63,532 nt of DNA from Acinetobacter sp. (lineage in GTDB: Bacteria; Pseudomonadota; Gammaproteobacteria; Pseudomonadales; Moraxellaceae): positions 1 through 63,532 of the forward strand of contig JAITLL010000063.1 in the NCBI GenBank assembly GCA_031277915.1, written 5' to 3'. A program made the translations under genes and the position numbers. The notes under the pieces were generated by a model. That model did no database searches, was not told where the DNA came from, and worked only from the letters and a program-made list of their open reading frames with translations. Below are positions 35,201-46,718 of this stretch, in pieces; the stretch's first letter is position 1, and each line of letters opens with the position of its first letter.

Positions 35201-35671
35201 TTATAACGCACCATATTGCTGCCAGCTTTGACCTGTGTCTTGGGTTTTATAATAGGCTTGCAGTTGTTTAAGCTGTGCAAAGTGTATACCTGACCAAATG
35301 AATAGACTGATCAATATTAAAATCTTAAATAAATTACGAAGTTTATTTAGGTGGACAAAAGCCAGCAGAACAAAAAACAGTGCAGGTAAAAATATCAAGA
35401 ATTGAATAGGGGAGAAAAATAAATGTGCAGTACTCAAATATAACGCGGCTGCACTGATGAGCACATTTAAAACAGAACAGATTTTTTGGTACTTGCCGAG
35501 CTTAAACACATAAGCCGTTATGGTCAGTAACACCGCTGAGCTGACATAAATTGCCGTACCACCAATCATCCACATATAAAACCCGCTTACCAAAAGATAG
35601 GTCAGTAGCAAAACAAGCACGAGCTTAAAACAAAATGACAAGAGGCGAGGTGATGATTTTAAAGGCGTCAT
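35201..35671 (-). CDS. hypothetical inner-membrane protein
   Basis: A 156-residue protein with four to five hydrophobic segments (for example FKLVLVLLLTYLLVSGFYMWM and FLIFLPALFFVLLAFV) and no soluble domain. No family recognised. The gene stands alone between mmuM and mqo on the same strand. Confidence 0.7.
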   Translation of the reverse strand: MTPLKSSPRLLSFCFKLVLVLLLTYLLVSGFYMWMIGGTAIYVSSAVLLTITAYVFKLGKYQKICSVLNVLISAAALYLSTAHLFFSPIQFLIFLPALFFVLLAFVHLNKLRNLFKILILISLFIWSGIHFAQLKQLQAYYKTQDTGQSWQQYGAL

Positions 35672-35707
35672 AGCTAGTCTAAATATCTCAACTGTGGTCT
35701 AAAAAAA

Positions 35708-35739
35708 CAAAAGGATGAATCGAAATTCATCCTTTTGAT
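35708..35739 (-). terminator. terminator after mqo
   Basis: A perfect 12-bp stem CAAAAGGATGAA / TTCATCCTTTTG around TCGAAA, 24 bp beyond the mqo stop, with a T tract on the minus strand. Confidence 0.8.
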
Positions 35740-35762
35740 ATTTTACTTATACATCATCAAAC

Positions 35763-37403
35763 TTAGTTTGCTTTTGCAACAGGAGCAGCAGCAGTTTCAT
35801 CGTTTGCAGCTTTAAACGGAGATGTATAGTTCAAGCCAAGTGTAGAACTTGTGTACTGACGAACTTTGTCGAGTAACGCAGGGTCTTTACTTAAGTCTTG
35901 CTTATAAGAAACCACAATTTCATGAAGCTTCTGGTTCCACTTACCTTCAGTTTGCTGTGGGAATGCTTTTTCAAGCAAGTTCAGCATGATGTATGGAGAA
36001 GTCGAAGCACCCGGAGACGCACCTAACAATGCAGTTACAGCGCCGTCTTTAGAAGCAAAGATTTCTGTACCGAATTGAAGCGTTGCAGGTTTACCTGGTT
36101 CTTTCTTGATGATCTGAACACGTTGACCACCTTGGCTTAAACGCCAGTCTTCAGCTTTCGCATCTGGGTAGTATTTACGAAGTTCATTTAGACGGTCTTG
36201 GTCTGACATCATTACTTGGCTTACCAAGTATTTCACAAGATCAAGGTTTTCCAAGCCAACAGTCGTCATTGGTAAAACGTTGTTTTTGTTGGTAGATGCA
36301 AGTAAGTCAAGCTGAGAACCGTTTTTCAGGAACTTGTTTGAATAGGTTGCAAATGGGCCAAACAATACATATTTTTTACCGTCGATATAACGTGTATCAA
36401 TATGTGGTACAGACATTGGCGGCGCGCCAAGTTCAGCACGGCCATATACTTTTGCGGTATGTTGAGAAGTAATTGCTGGGTTATCAGTAATTAAGAACTC
36501 ACCACCTACAGGGAAGCCAGCATATTGTTTTGCTTCTGGTAAACCAGTAAGTTGCAATAATTTAACCGCTGCACCACCTGCACCGATAAACACAAAACGT
36601 GTTTTAACGTGATCTGTTTTACCAGTTTTCAAATCTTTGAAAGTTACAGTCCAAGTTTTGTCATCATTTTGGCTGATGCCAGAAACTTCAGTTGAAGTCT
36701 GTAATTTGAAATTTGGATTTTGGTTTAAGTGTTTCACTAACTGGTTCGTGATTGAACCGTAGTTTACGTCTGAACCAACTTCCATACGAGTCGCTGCAAC
36801 TTTTTGAGTTGGGTCACGATCGTTCATAACTAAAGGTGCCCATTGCTTAATCACGGCTGGGTCTTCAGTAAATTTCATACCTTTGAACAACGGGCTTTGA
36901 ATCATGGCAGCATAACGTTTTTCTAAGAACTGAACGTTATCGCCCCAAACGAAAGCAATGTGTGGAACAGGGTTAATGAATGATTTTGGTTCAGCTAAAA
37001 CGCCTTGTTTTACCTGATATGACCAGAACTGTTTTGCCACTTCAAATTGAGAAGCAACTTTTTCAGCTTTGACAATTTCCATCTTACCGTTTTTTTCTTC
37101 GGTATAGTTCATTTCCATAAAGCCAGAGTGGCCTGTTCCGGCATTGTTAAAGCCGTTTGAACTTTCTTGAGCAACTTGGTCAAGACGTTCATACATACGA
37201 ATTTGCCAGTTTGGTTCAAGCTCTGTGAAATAAGTACCAAGAGTAGCACTCATGATGCCGCCGCCAACAAGAACAGCATCAACAACAGGCTCATCTTTTG
37301 CAGTTTGTACTTGTTTTGACGCAATCGGTCTGAACAAGAAAACGATACCTGCAATTAAAATAAGAATGATTAATACCAGAAGGTATTTCAAAAACTTTTT
37401 CAT
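35763..37403 (-). CDS. mqo: malate:quinone oxidoreductase
   Basis: A 546-residue membrane-associated FAD enzyme that oxidises malate to oxaloacetate and reduces quinone, part of the citric acid cycle. An N-terminal hydrophobic anchor ([18 protein letters not shown]) precedes the FAD-binding [19 protein letters not shown]. Segments GNKFLKNGS-like [15 protein letters not shown] and [22 protein letters not shown] are typical of Mqo. The alanine-rich tail is extra. The 510-bp gap upstream (37404-37913) is AT-rich; it holds the mqo promoter and the betA terminator hairpin and no gene. Confidence 0.95.
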   Translation of the reverse strand: MKKFLKYLLVLIILILIAGIVFLFRPIASKQVQTAKDEPVVDAVLVGGGIMSATLGTYFTELEPNWQIRMYERLDQVAQESSNGFNNAGTGHSGFMEMNYTEEKNGKMEIVKAEKVASQFEVAKQFWSYQVKQGVLAEPKSFINPVPHIAFVWGDNVQFLEKRYAAMIQSPLFKGMKFTEDPAVIKQWAPLVMNDRDPTQKVAATRMEVGSDVNYGSITNQLVKHLNQNPNFKLQTSTEVSGISQNDDKTWTVTFKDLKTGKTDHVKTRFVFIGAGGAAVKLLQLTGLPEAKQYAGFPVGGEFLITDNPAITSQHTAKVYGRAELGAPPMSVPHIDTRYIDGKKYVLFGPFATYSNKFLKNGSQLDLLASTNKNNVLPMTTVGLENLDLVKYLVSQVMMSDQDRLNELRKYYPDAKAEDWRLSQGGQRVQIIKKEPGKPATLQFGTEIFASKDGAVTALLGASPGASTSPYIMLNLLEKAFPQQTEGKWNQKLHEIVVSYKQDLSKDPALLDKVRQYTSSTLGLNYTSPFKAANDETAAAPVAKAN

Positions 37404-37873
37404 GTAAGGGGGACCTTAAAATAAGTTATTTGAGTCACTTAAGGTGTGAGGAAACCTAGACAGCGTATCCAGACAAAATGGATATAAATGCGAAAGTAAA
37501 ATTCTCCAAAACAGAGAACTTTAAAAAAAGAAAAATTACTTGGGATTATCGCAAACACTGTATATTTTAGACTAATTTTGCATTGACAAGACAATTTTTA
37601 TAATAAATGGGTTCTATCAAAATCATAAATATGCTTTATATTTGATCAAATTAAGCTTTTATAAGATAATTTTTTATGTATTGTTATTATTTAAATATTT
37701 GAAATTTAAATAGTAATTTTATTGTGGTTGAATTTTGATCATTTAAGGGGTTTTTGCTTATAAAAATAAGATAATTTTTATTTTATGCCATATTTATGTA
37801 AATGTTCAGCTTGTAGTCGCTTATTTTTTATCATACATAGTTCTTATTAATATTGACCTTTACATATGAAATA

Positions 37874-37906
37874 AAGGGCATATTTCTGTATAAAAAATAT
37901 GCCCTT
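37874..37906 (-). terminator. hairpin after betA
   Basis: A 10-bp stem AAGGGCATAT / ATATGCCCTT directly behind the betA stop, with a moderately T-rich end on the minus strand. Confidence 0.6.
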
Positions 37907-37913
37907 AACGGTT

Positions 37914-39572
37914 TTATGATGCTACATAGAACGGTGCAGTTGAACGTGGTAACGCTTCACGTCCACGAATTTGATCTGCAATTTTCTCGGCAATCATAAT
38001 GGTGGTTGCATTTAAGTTACCGGTAATAATCAGCGGCATAATTGAGGCATCGACTACGCGTAAACCCTGCATACCATGTACGCGACCTTGACCATCTACA
38101 ACAGCCATTTCATCCTCACCCATCTTACAGCTACAAGATGGATGGTAAGCTGTTTCTGCATGGTTACGAACAAAGTCGTCAAGCTCTGCATCGGATTGCA
38201 AATGTTTGCCCGGACTAATTTCTTCACCACGGTATGGGTCAAGTGCAGGTTGCTGCATAATTTCACGCGTGATACGAATTGCATCACGGAATTCACGCCA
38301 GTCTTGTTCAGTAGACATGTAGTTAAACAAGATACTTGGATGTTCAAACGGATCTTTTGATTTAAGTCTAATACGACCACGTGAAGGGGAACGCATTGAA
38401 CCTACGTGTGCTTGGAAGCCGTGTTCTTTTACGGCATTACTACCGTTGTAGTTAATGGCAACTGGCAAGAAATGGTACTGAATATTTGGCCATGTGAACT
38501 CATCTGAACTACGAATAAATCCACCCGCTTCAAACTGGTTACTTGCACCAATACCTGTGCCGTTAAACAGCCACTCGGCACCAATCGCAGGTTGGTTATA
38601 CCATTTCAAGGCAGGGTATAACGAAACAGGTTGCTTACATTTATATTGCAAGTACATTTCTAAGTGGTCTTGCAAGTTTTCACCTACACCTGGCAAATCA
38701 TGAACGACATCAATGTCCATTGATTTTAAGAAATTGCTTTCGCCAACACCCGAGCGCTGTAAAATTTGTGGAGAAGCAATTGCACCGGCACATAACAAGA
38801 CTTCGCGTTTTGCCAAGGCACGTTGTAAGTTGTTTTGGTCAGCACCAATAATGTATTCCACACCAATTGCTTGTTTTTGGTTAAACAAGATTTTATTGGT
38901 TGTCGCATGGGTCAAAATGGTCAGGTTTGGACGACCTTTTGCCATATCCAAATAACCACGTGCAGTGCTTGAACGACGACCTTTAGGGGTAACCGTGCGA
39001 TCCATTGGACCAAAGCCTTCTTGTTGGTAACCATTTAAGTCGTCTGTACGTGGGTAACCTGCTTGTACGCCTGCTTCAACCATGGCATGGAACAACACAT
39101 TGTTGCCATTTTTAGGGGTAGCAACGGAAACAGGGCCACTGTCACCATGGTAGTCATTTCCACCAATGTCACGAGTTTCAGCTTTTTTGTAATAAGGTAA
39201 ACAATCGGCATAAGTCCAGTTTTCTAGACCTTTATGAGTTGCCCATTGTTCTAAGTCCATCGCGTTACCGCGGATATAGCACATACCATTAATTAATGAT
39301 GAGCCACCTAAACCTTTACCACGACCACATTCCATACGGCGGTTATTCATGTGTGGCTCTGGGTCGGTTAAATAAGCCCAGTTATAGCGACGGCCTTGAA
39401 GAGGGTAGGCCAAAGCTGCCGGCATTTGTGTACGGAAATCCAAACGATAATCCGGGCCACCCGCTTCTAATAATAAAACGGAGGTATCTTTGTCTTCGGT
39501 AAGACGTGCAGCGAGTACATTTCCGGCAGATCCTGCGCCAATAATAATGTAATCATATTCTTTAATATTCAT
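37914..39572 (-). CDS. betA: choline dehydrogenase
   Basis: A 552-residue GMC-family flavoprotein that oxidises choline to betaine aldehyde (and further to betaine). The start is the ATG at 39572, where the FAD-binding [19 protein letters not shown] begins; the frame upstream has no ribosome site. [14 protein letters not shown] and the C-terminal HPSCSCKMG with its catalytic histidine are present, and [13 protein letters not shown] closes the FAD site. It lies 95 bp after betB in the betI-betB-betA operon. Product: the osmoprotectant pathway. Confidence 0.95.
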   Translation of the reverse strand: MNIKEYDYIIIGAGSAGNVLAARLTEDKDTSVLLLEAGGPDYRLDFRTQMPAALAYPLQGRRYNWAYLTDPEPHMNNRRMECGRGKGLGGSSLINGMCYIRGNAMDLEQWATHKGLENWTYADCLPYYKKAETRDIGGNDYHGDSGPVSVATPKNGNNVLFHAMVEAGVQAGYPRTDDLNGYQQEGFGPMDRTVTPKGRRSSTARGYLDMAKGRPNLTILTHATTNKILFNQKQAIGVEYIIGADQNNLQRALAKREVLLCAGAIASPQILQRSGVGESNFLKSMDIDVVHDLPGVGENLQDHLEMYLQYKCKQPVSLYPALKWYNQPAIGAEWLFNGTGIGASNQFEAGGFIRSSDEFTWPNIQYHFLPVAINYNGSNAVKEHGFQAHVGSMRSPSRGRIRLKSKDPFEHPSILFNYMSTEQDWREFRDAIRITREIMQQPALDPYRGEEISPGKHLQSDAELDDFVRNHAETAYHPSCSCKMGEDEMAVVDGQGRVHGMQGLRVVDASIMPLIITGNLNATTIMIAEKIADQIRGREALPRSTAPFYVAS

Positions 39573-39667
39573 AACTATCCTTTTTTTACTAACAGTTTGC
39601 CTGAGCAATCTATAAAGACTGCTCGGCATATGTGATTTAGATTGAAGTGTTTAGAGCGATTGAGACA

Positions 39668-41140
39668 TTAAAAAATGCTTTGATAATCGCCGAGTTCAAC
39701 TTGAATAGATTTGATACGGGTATAGTGCCCAAGTGTAGTGAGACCATTTTCACGGCCTACGCCAGATTGTTTGTAGCCACCTACTGGCATCTCGGCAGGC
39801 GATTCGCCCCACGTGTTAATCCAGCAAATACCTGCTTCAATTTGGTGAATAATGCGGTGAGCGCGGCTAATGTCTTGAGTGACCACACCGGCAGCTAAAC
39901 CAAAGGTCGTGTCGTTGGCACGTTGCACCACTTCTTCTTCAGTCTCATAGCTTAAGATGCTCATGACTGGTCCAAAAATTTCTTCTTGAACAATCGCCAT
40001 TTGGTCAGTGCAGTCGCTAAATACGGTTGGGAGCACATAAGCGCCTTTTGCAAGTTCGCCTTCGGTCGCACGGCCGCCACCAATTAATAATTTAGCGCCT
40101 TGTTGTTTGCCTGACTCAATGAAAGACAACACTTTTTCCATGTGAGGGAAGCTGGTGAGTGGGCCGAAGTTTGTGTCTTCAGCCATTGGGTCACCCATGC
40201 GAATACGTTTTACACGCTCTACAACGGCTTTTTCAAAATCGGCTAAAAGTGATTTTGGAACAAATACGCGAGTACCGTTGGTACATACCTGACCTGAGCT
40301 AAAGAAGTTCGCCATAACTGCAATATCTGCTGCGCGGTTAAGGTCAGCATCTTCACAAATAATCAGTGGTGACTTACCACCCAGCTCCATAGTCACTTCT
40401 TTAAGTGTAGAGCCAGCAGCACTTGCCATCACTTTTTTGCCGGTTTCTACACCACCCGTAAATGAGATTTTTTCAATTACAGGATGTTCAGTGAGCCATT
40501 GACCAATTTCACGGCCAGCACCTTGTACAACGTTAAATACGCCGTCTGGTAAACCAGCTTCTGTATAGATTTCTGCAAGTTTAAATGCAGTAAGTGGTGT
40601 GGTTTCACTTGGTTTGAAAATCATAGCGTTGCCGGCTGCAAGAGCAGGGGCAGATTTCCATAGAGCAATTTGAATTGGATAGTTCCAGGCCCCAATACCT
40701 GCAACCACGCCTAAAGGTTCACGGCGTGTATAAAAGAAACTTGATTCGCGAAGTGGAACTTGTTCGCCCTGAATGGCCGTTGCAAGTCCTGCGTAGTATT
40801 CGAGTACATCTGCACCAGTCACAATATCGACTGTAGATGTTTCGCTATAGGCTTTACCGGTATCTAAGGTTTCAAGACGGGCAAGCTCATCATTACGTTC
40901 ACGAAGAATATCGACAGCGCGGCGTAAAATACGTGAACGCTCCATAGCGGTCATAGCTGCCCAGATTTTTTGTCCTTGTTGGGCACTTTTTACAGCAGCT
41001 TCAATATCTTGCTCAGATGCTTGTTCAAGAGTCGCGATAATTTCGCCGTTGGCAGGGTTAATACTATTAAATGTTTTACCACTGGTTGCTTTAACGTAGC
41101 GTCCATGAATATACAACTGATGAACTTGTGCATCACTCAT
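39668..41140 (-). CDS. betB: betaine aldehyde dehydrogenase
   Basis: A 490-residue NAD(P)-dependent aldehyde dehydrogenase that makes glycine betaine. The ATG at 41140 is used ([16 protein letters not shown]), with a good GGAGAGA site. It has [12 protein letters not shown] for the cofactor, glutamate in MELGGKSPL and the catalytic cysteine in [14 protein letters not shown]. The gene overlaps the end of betI by 8 bp, so translation is coupled. Confidence 0.95.
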   Translation of the reverse strand: MSDAQVHQLYIHGRYVKATSGKTFNSINPANGEIIATLEQASEQDIEAAVKSAQQGQKIWAAMTAMERSRILRRAVDILRERNDELARLETLDTGKAYSETSTVDIVTGADVLEYYAGLATAIQGEQVPLRESSFFYTRREPLGVVAGIGAWNYPIQIALWKSAPALAAGNAMIFKPSETTPLTAFKLAEIYTEAGLPDGVFNVVQGAGREIGQWLTEHPVIEKISFTGGVETGKKVMASAAGSTLKEVTMELGGKSPLIICEDADLNRAADIAVMANFFSSGQVCTNGTRVFVPKSLLADFEKAVVERVKRIRMGDPMAEDTNFGPLTSFPHMEKVLSFIESGKQQGAKLLIGGGRATEGELAKGAYVLPTVFSDCTDQMAIVQEEIFGPVMSILSYETEEEVVQRANDTTFGLAAGVVTQDISRAHRIIHQIEAGICWINTWGESPAEMPVGGYKQSGVGRENGLTTLGHYTRIKSIQVELGDYQSIF

Positions 41141-41756
41141 TTTGTCTCTCCTGCAAAGGCTTGTTCGCAAATTGCAATTGCGTTTTTACATAATCGTAAG
41201 CAATGGAACGGGCAAGGTTGCTGTCAAATTCGTTATGACGGCTTAAACTGCCTCGTAGCCATAATCCATCAATCAATGCTGCCAAACCTCGAGCGGCAAC
41301 ACTGGCCTGTTTCTCTTCCATTAACTTGAGAAAATAAAACTTCAAGTTGGAGTACAGGCGTTGATCATTAATCTTTTGCAAGCGGCTTAAGTCCGGTACG
41401 TGCATACTTGCAGACCAAAAGTCTAACCAGACCCGCATTGCTTTTTCATTGACCTGACTAATGTCAAAGTTAGAGTCAATAATTGCCTTAAGCTGGCTTT
41501 CCGGATGCGAATCTGCTTCTGCTCTGTACTGTTCGGTTTTCCGACGCAGAACATTCAGCATTTCTTGCATACAGGTATTTATTAATCCCTGTTTGTCGCC
41601 AAAATAATGGCTGACGATACCGGTCGACAGCTCGGCTTTTTTTGCAATTTGTGCAATGGTGGTATTGGATAACCCCACTTCATAAATTACGTCGAGTGCG
41701 GCGTTCATAATTTCTTCACGGCGCACATGCTCTGGTTTAACTCTGCGTTTAGTCAT
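41133..41756 (-). CDS. betI: TetR-family repressor of choline-betaine genes
   Basis: A 207-residue TetR regulator. The helix-turn-helix is in [33 protein letters not shown] (about 27-59), the characteristic BetI sequence. It represses bet genes until choline is present. It leads the betI-betB-betA operon, and a 48-bp perfect palindrome lies 76 bp upstream between it and betT1. Confidence 0.95.
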   Translation of the reverse strand: MTKRRVKPEHVRREEIMNAALDVIYEVGLSNTTIAQIAKKAELSTGIVSHYFGDKQGLINTCMQEMLNVLRRKTEQYRAEADSHPESQLKAIIDSNFDISQVNEKAMRVWLDFWSASMHVPDLSRLQKINDQRLYSNLKFYFLKLMEEKQASVAARGLAALIDGLWLRGSLSRHNEFDSNLARSIAYDYVKTQLQFANKPLQERQNE

Positions 41757-41832
41757 GTTTATCCATATTTAGCCCTTTTTAGAGGGGCTTTAAATTCAAC
41801 ATTTTGCTTTGCAGAGCATCATAGCATTTTTT

Positions 41833-41880
41833 TATGATACTTTTTATTGATTGAACGTTCAATCAATAAAAAGTATCATA
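41833..41880. promoter_or_regulatory. 48-bp perfect palindrome, probable BetI operator
   Basis: 24 bases on each side of the centre at 41856/41857 are perfectly complementary. The centre TTGATTGAACGTTCAATCAA has the symmetry and ATTGAACGTTCAAT core expected for a TetR-type BetI site. It lies between the divergent betIBA and betT1 genes and can control both. Confidence 0.8.
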
Positions 41881-42022
41881 TGTAAAAATCAATGAATTTT
41901 TGAATCTTATTTCGGAGTGGAAGAGATAGAATCAGAAGTTCTTAAGGATAGGATGATGCGCATAAGTCCAGTACTTATCACGTTATTTTTGAAAAAATAC
42001 ACCGATTGCAAGGAGCAATAAG

Positions 42023-43645
42023 ATGGTGTTGAAAGGTAATGGATATTCTTCAAACCATATTCGGTTAAATCGTTTCGTATTTTGGAGTTCAGCAGTCAGT
42101 ATCGGCATTTTTGGCCTCTTATTTGTACTGTTTCCAGAAAAAAGTCAGTTTTGGCTGACCTATGTACAAGAGCAGGTAAATCACTTTTTCGGGTGGTATT
42201 ACATGCTGGTGATTGTGGTGTGTTTAGGCTTTGTGGCTTGGCTTGCCTTCTCAAAAGTTGGGCAAATTCCGTTAGGTAAAGATGACGACAAACCCGAGTT
42301 TGGCTATTTGGCCTGGACATCAATGCTGTTTTCGGCAGGGATTGGTATTGCGCTCCTGTACTATGGTGTTGCAGAGCCTGTTGACCATTTTCTAAGACCG
42401 CCAGAAGGTGAGGCCGGCACCATTCAAGCCGCGCGAAATGCCATGACCAATAGTTTTTTGCATTGGGGTATTCATGGCTGGGTACTTTATGCTTTGCTTG
42501 GCGTGACTTTAGGTTACTTTGCCTTTAGAAAAGATTTACCTCTCGCATTGCGCTCGGCACTTTATCCAATTTTCGGAGAACGAGTTCATGGCTTGGTGGG
42601 TGATTTTGTCGATGGCTTTGGTATTTTAGCGACAGTGATTTCGCTTGTGACTAACTTGGGTATTGGTGCTTTAGTATTAGTTTCAGGTATTTGCTATTTA
42701 ATACCTGAAATACCACATAGCTCTGCAACCTTAATTACAGCTGTTCTCGTCATGATGAGTGTTGCGACCATCACAACAGTGGTTGGTATTGAAAAAGGTT
42801 TGGCATGGTTATCGCGCATTAATTTGCGTTTGCTCTATGCCTTGCTTTTATTTGTATTTTTAACAGGGCCAACTAACCACTTGTTAAATGGTCTTGTTCA
42901 AAATGTGGGTGACTATCTCAACCATTTTATTGGTAAAAGTTTTGATATGTATTTGTACAATCAAAAAGCCAGTGGATGGTTGGGTTCATGGACCGTATTT
43001 TATTGGGCATGGTGGATTGCCTGGGCACCTTTTGTAGGTATGTTTATTGCCCGAATTTCCAAAGGTCGAACCATTCGAGAAGTGGTTTTAGGTGTCTGTC
43101 TCATTCCATTAGGGTTTACCTTGGCTTGGATTTCGATTTTTGGAAACACTGCAATTTACTTTATTCTCAATCAAAAACATAAAGTTTTAGGTGATATGGT
43201 TTTAAGTGATCCAGCGTTGTCATTATTTAAATTACTCGAATATCTCCCATTTAATCCATACATTGCGGGGATTGTTGTTGTAATTTGTTTCGTTTTATTT
43301 TTGACCCCTGTTGGCTCTGGTACACTAATGATCGCCAATTTGTCCTCGAAAGGGGGCACCAGTGATAGTGATTCACCGATCTGGTTACGCATCTTTTGGT
43401 CTGTGGTCATCACCATTGTCAGTATCGGTTTACTCTTAGCCGGTAGTTTCAACTCCATGCAAAGTGCAGTGGTGTTATGTGGTTTACCATTTTCAGTCAT
43501 TATTTTGTTTTATATGTTTGGTTTAGCCAAAGCCTTAAAGCAAGATGAGTTTGACCCGAATGTTGCGAAAAAGCAGTTAGCTATTTCAAAAGACATTTCT
43601 ATTCCATCGAATTGTGACCAGAATAAAGTGACTGAGGTTTTATAA
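42023..43645 (+). CDS. betT1: BCCT-family choline transporter, short C-terminus
   Basis: A 540-residue inner-membrane transporter of the betaine-choline-carnitine family, with twelve membrane segments. The family signature is seen in SWTVFYWAWWIAWAPFVGMFIARISKGRTIREV, and MLFSAGIGIALLYYGVAEP is the conserved substrate/ion region. The C-terminal tail is short, which in Acinetobacter BetT1 goes with transport that does not respond to osmolarity. It starts the divergent unit betT1-betT2. Confidence 0.92.
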   Translation: MVLKGNGYSSNHIRLNRFVFWSSAVSIGIFGLLFVLFPEKSQFWLTYVQEQVNHFFGWYYMLVIVVCLGFVAWLAFSKVGQIPLGKDDDKPEFGYLAWTSMLFSAGIGIALLYYGVAEPVDHFLRPPEGEAGTIQAARNAMTNSFLHWGIHGWVLYALLGVTLGYFAFRKDLPLALRSALYPIFGERVHGLVGDFVDGFGILATVISLVTNLGIGALVLVSGICYLIPEIPHSSATLITAVLVMMSVATITTVVGIEKGLAWLSRINLRLLYALLLFVFLTGPTNHLLNGLVQNVGDYLNHFIGKSFDMYLYNQKASGWLGSWTVFYWAWWIAWAPFVGMFIARISKGRTIREVVLGVCLIPLGFTLAWISIFGNTAIYFILNQKHKVLGDMVLSDPALSLFKLLEYLPFNPYIAGIVVVICFVLFLTPVGSGTLMIANLSSKGGTSDSDSPIWLRIFWSVVITIVSIGLLLAGSFNSMQSAVVLCGLPFSVIILFYMFGLAKALKQDEFDPNVAKKQLAISKDISIPSNCDQNKVTEVL

Positions 43646-43765
43646 CCTCAACCGATCACATCTATATATTATTTTTTGCGTTTAAAGTCGTCTTTTCATT
43701 GTTTTAAATAAGAGTGAAAAGACGAAATTAAATATTTTGTTTTTATTTTATTCCTTGAGGATTGT

Positions 43766-45832
43766 ATGGCAACAGATAATCCAAGAGCAGTTGATGATTT
43801 AACATTATCTAAATCTAAAAAAGACCCGCTCAACCGTGTGGTTTTTTATTTTTCAGCTGTACTTATTTTAATTTTTTCTCTCGTTACTTTTTTCTTTAAC
43901 GATTTTGCAAATAGAGTCATGAACACCGTACTCCAGTGGGTAACGTCAACTTTCGGCTGGTACTACTTACTGGCCGCAACGTTGTATATGGTGTTTGTCA
44001 TTTTCATTGCCTGTTCCAGATACGGTGAAATTAAACTTGGTCCAAAACACTCAAAGCCTGAGTTTAGTCTACTGAGTTGGTCTGCCATGCTGTTTTCGGC
44101 AGGTATTGGTATCGATTTAATGTTCTTCTCGGTCGCCGAACCATTATCTCATTATATGCAACCACCTGTTGGAGTAGGCCAGACCTATGAAGCTGCACGG
44201 CAAAGTATGGTGTGGACCCTATTTCACTATGGTTTGACCGGATGGTGTATGTATGCCTTGATTGGTATGGCACTTGGCTATTTCAGTTATCGCTATAACT
44301 TACCGCTCACCATTCGTTCAGCACTTTATCCAATTTTTGGGCACAGGATTAATGGGGTAATCGGTCATAGTGTTGATACTGCCGCCGTGATTGGAACAAT
44401 TTTTGGTATTGCGACCACTTGCGGGATTGGCGTAGTACAGCTGAATTATGGTTTACATGTTTTATTAGGACTGCCAGAGAATATCTGGATGCAGTTTGCC
44501 CTCATTGCCACTGCGGTCGGTATTAGTATTATTTCGGTGACTTCTGGCGTCAATAAAGGTCTTCGGATTTTATCTGAAATCAATATTTATGTATCGATTG
44601 GGCTTTTGCTGTTTATTTTATTCTTGGGAAATACCGAGTTTTTACTCAATGCGTTGGTACAAAATATTGGCGACTATTTAACTCGATTCCCGACCTTAGC
44701 CCTTCAAAGTTTTGCTTTTGAGCAACCTAAAAAGTGGATGAGCAGTTGGACTTTGTTCTTCTGGGCATGGTGGATTGCTTGGTCTCCATTTGTAGGGTTA
44801 TTTTTGGCTCGAATTTCAAGAGGGCGTACCATTCGTGAGTTCGTCTGCGGGACTTTAATTATTCCTCTCTTATTTACCTTAACGTGGTTATCTATTTTTG
44901 GTAATAGTGCATTACATAGCGTTATTTTTGAAGGCAACCAAACTTTGGCTGCAACGGTATTATCCAATCCTGCACATGGTTTTTATGACCTTTTAGCGCA
45001 GTACCCGGGTTTTACCTTTATTGCTTCAATTGCAACAGTTACAGGTCTTTTATTCTATGTGACTTCTGCTGACTCGGGTGCTTTGGTTTTAGGTAACTTC
45101 ACCACTAAGCTTACTCATATTGATAATGATGCGCCGCGTTGGTTAAGTGTGTTTTGGGCAATTGCCATTGGTTTGCTCACGCTAGCCATGCTTATGACCA
45201 ACGGGATTACCGCTTTGCAAAATGCAACCATCATTATGGGATTGCCGTTTAGTTTTGTGATGTTCCTAGTCATGGCGGGTCTTTATAAGTCACTCAGACT
45301 TGAGGACTACAGGCACGCAAGCCGGAGTATGAACGCAGCACCTGTAGTGGGGAACGTCGACATTCTTAACTGGAAAAAGCGTTTAACCCGTGTAATGCAT
45401 CATCCCGGAACGTCTGAAACTAAACGTATGTTAGATGATGTTTGTTATCCGGCAGTTCAAGCTGTTGCAGATGAACTGATGAAGCAAGGTATGAATGTTG
45501 ATGTGCAGCAAACTCCACTTGAAGATGAAGAAGCACTTTATCACCTCGATATCACCATTCATTTGGAAGAAGAGCAAAACTTCGTTTATCAAATCTGGCC
45601 AGTTCGTTATAGCGCGCCTAACTTTAGTCAACGTGTAAAACGAGGCAAACAGTTCTATTACCGTTTGGAAACTTATCTTTATGAAGGCTCTCAAGACAAT
45701 GATCTTGTAGGTTACAGTAAAGAACAGGTTATTAATGACATCTTAGATAAATATGAAAGACATATGACTTTCTTACATATTAATCGTATTAGCCCAGGGA
45801 ACCGTCCATTGTTCCCAGATCCGCAAGTTTAA
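43766..45832 (+). CDS. betT2: BCCT-family choline transporter, long C-terminus
   Basis: A 688-residue BCCT transporter. The membrane core matches its upstream neighbour (MLFSAGIGIDLMFFSVAEPLSHY, SWTLFFWAWWIAWSPFVGLFLARISRGRTIREF). The additional C-terminal cytoplasmic domain of about 160 residues (from about 525) is the kind that senses osmotic stress in BetT proteins. It lies 120 bp after betT1, and the pair thus gives basal and stress-controlled choline uptake. Confidence 0.92.
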   Translation: MATDNPRAVDDLTLSKSKKDPLNRVVFYFSAVLILIFSLVTFFFNDFANRVMNTVLQWVTSTFGWYYLLAATLYMVFVIFIACSRYGEIKLGPKHSKPEFSLLSWSAMLFSAGIGIDLMFFSVAEPLSHYMQPPVGVGQTYEAARQSMVWTLFHYGLTGWCMYALIGMALGYFSYRYNLPLTIRSALYPIFGHRINGVIGHSVDTAAVIGTIFGIATTCGIGVVQLNYGLHVLLGLPENIWMQFALIATAVGISIISVTSGVNKGLRILSEINIYVSIGLLLFILFLGNTEFLLNALVQNIGDYLTRFPTLALQSFAFEQPKKWMSSWTLFFWAWWIAWSPFVGLFLARISRGRTIREFVCGTLIIPLLFTLTWLSIFGNSALHSVIFEGNQTLAATVLSNPAHGFYDLLAQYPGFTFIASIATVTGLLFYVTSADSGALVLGNFTTKLTHIDNDAPRWLSVFWAIAIGLLTLAMLMTNGITALQNATIIMGLPFSFVMFLVMAGLYKSLRLEDYRHASRSMNAAPVVGNVDILNWKKRLTRVMHHPGTSETKRMLDDVCYPAVQAVADELMKQGMNVDVQQTPLEDEEALYHLDITIHLEEEQNFVYQIWPVRYSAPNFSQRVKRGKQFYYRLETYLYEGSQDNDLVGYSKEQVINDILDKYERHMTFLHINRISPGNRPLFPDPQV

Positions 45833-45843
45833 GGGGAGTATGC

Positions 45844-46458
45844 ATGGTTTCACCATATCTGCATTCTTTTGCTTTATTTTTCTCTTTGCTCAATCCATTT
45901 TTGATGAGCATTTATATGATTGGCTTAATTCGCCATTCAGACGCCAAGGTGTTTAACAAGGCACTTATACAGGGTAGTTTGATTGCTTTTGTCGTGTTCA
46001 TGCTATTTGCATGGGGCGGCGAAACAATTTTTAGTAAATACCTGAATGTTCGCTTTGAAGCTTTCCAAATTTTTGGAGGGCTTATCTTTTTGGTGATTGG
46101 CTATCGTTATGTGTTTCAGGGTGCCGATACCATTGGTGAAATGCGCGGCGCACCAGAACATTTGGCTGGCACTATTGCTATGCCTTTTATGATTGGACCG
46201 GGCACTATCAGTGCTGCGGTGGTCACAGGAATAGGTATGTCAATTGTAGAGGCAGCCTTAGTCATTGCCTTCACTCTTTTTCTAACCTGTAGTATTTTGA
46301 TTTTGATGAAATTTTCACATGATCATTTGCGCTATAAACATGCAAAATATATCGATCGCTATTTCGATATCGTCGGGCGTTTATCTGCTTTATTAATTGG
46401 TACGATTGCGATTGATATGATTATTAATGGCGTGACAGGGGTAATTAATAAAGTATAG
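45844..46458 (+). CDS. MarC-family inner-membrane protein
   Basis: A 204-residue membrane protein with six hydrophobic segments. FSLLNPFLMSIYMIGL at the start and GTIAMPFMIGPGTISAAVV in the middle match the MarC signature. It lies 11 bp after betT2 and is probably cotranscribed with it. The substrate of MarC proteins is not established, and an older link to multidrug resistance is not supported. Confidence 0.88.
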   Translation: MVSPYLHSFALFFSLLNPFLMSIYMIGLIRHSDAKVFNKALIQGSLIAFVVFMLFAWGGETIFSKYLNVRFEAFQIFGGLIFLVIGYRYVFQGADTIGEMRGAPEHLAGTIAMPFMIGPGTISAAVVTGIGMSIVEAALVIAFTLFLTCSILILMKFSHDHLRYKHAKYIDRYFDIVGRLSALLIGTIAIDMIINGVTGVINKV

Positions 46459-46477
46459 CAAGACGTTCATAAAATCC

Positions 46478-46520
46478 TGCTATGTCATTTAAAACTGAAA
46501 AAATGGCATAGCATTTTTTT
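46478..46520 (+). terminator. terminator after the betT1-betT2-marC unit
   Basis: Stem TGCTATGTCATTT / AAATGGCATAGCA with one mismatch, followed by seven T residues. Confidence 0.8.
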
Positions 46521-46718
46521 ACTCTTTTTGCTGCTTATCTCTCCCTTTATTTAAGAAAAACTAAAAAATGATTAAAAATAAACGATTAAAAAACGCGATT
46601 TTAAAAAAATAATGAGCAATATTAAAAAATACGATGCTATGTAGTGGATTTAAACATGTTTTTTTTATGAATAATCAACCATAATATTTACTGAGCTTGT
46701 TTGAGACAGAGTTGAGTC

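Noticed and set aside
38076-38955. Several open frames of 60-94 codons in and across betA
   Set aside because: They are shadows of the choline dehydrogenase gene in other frames.
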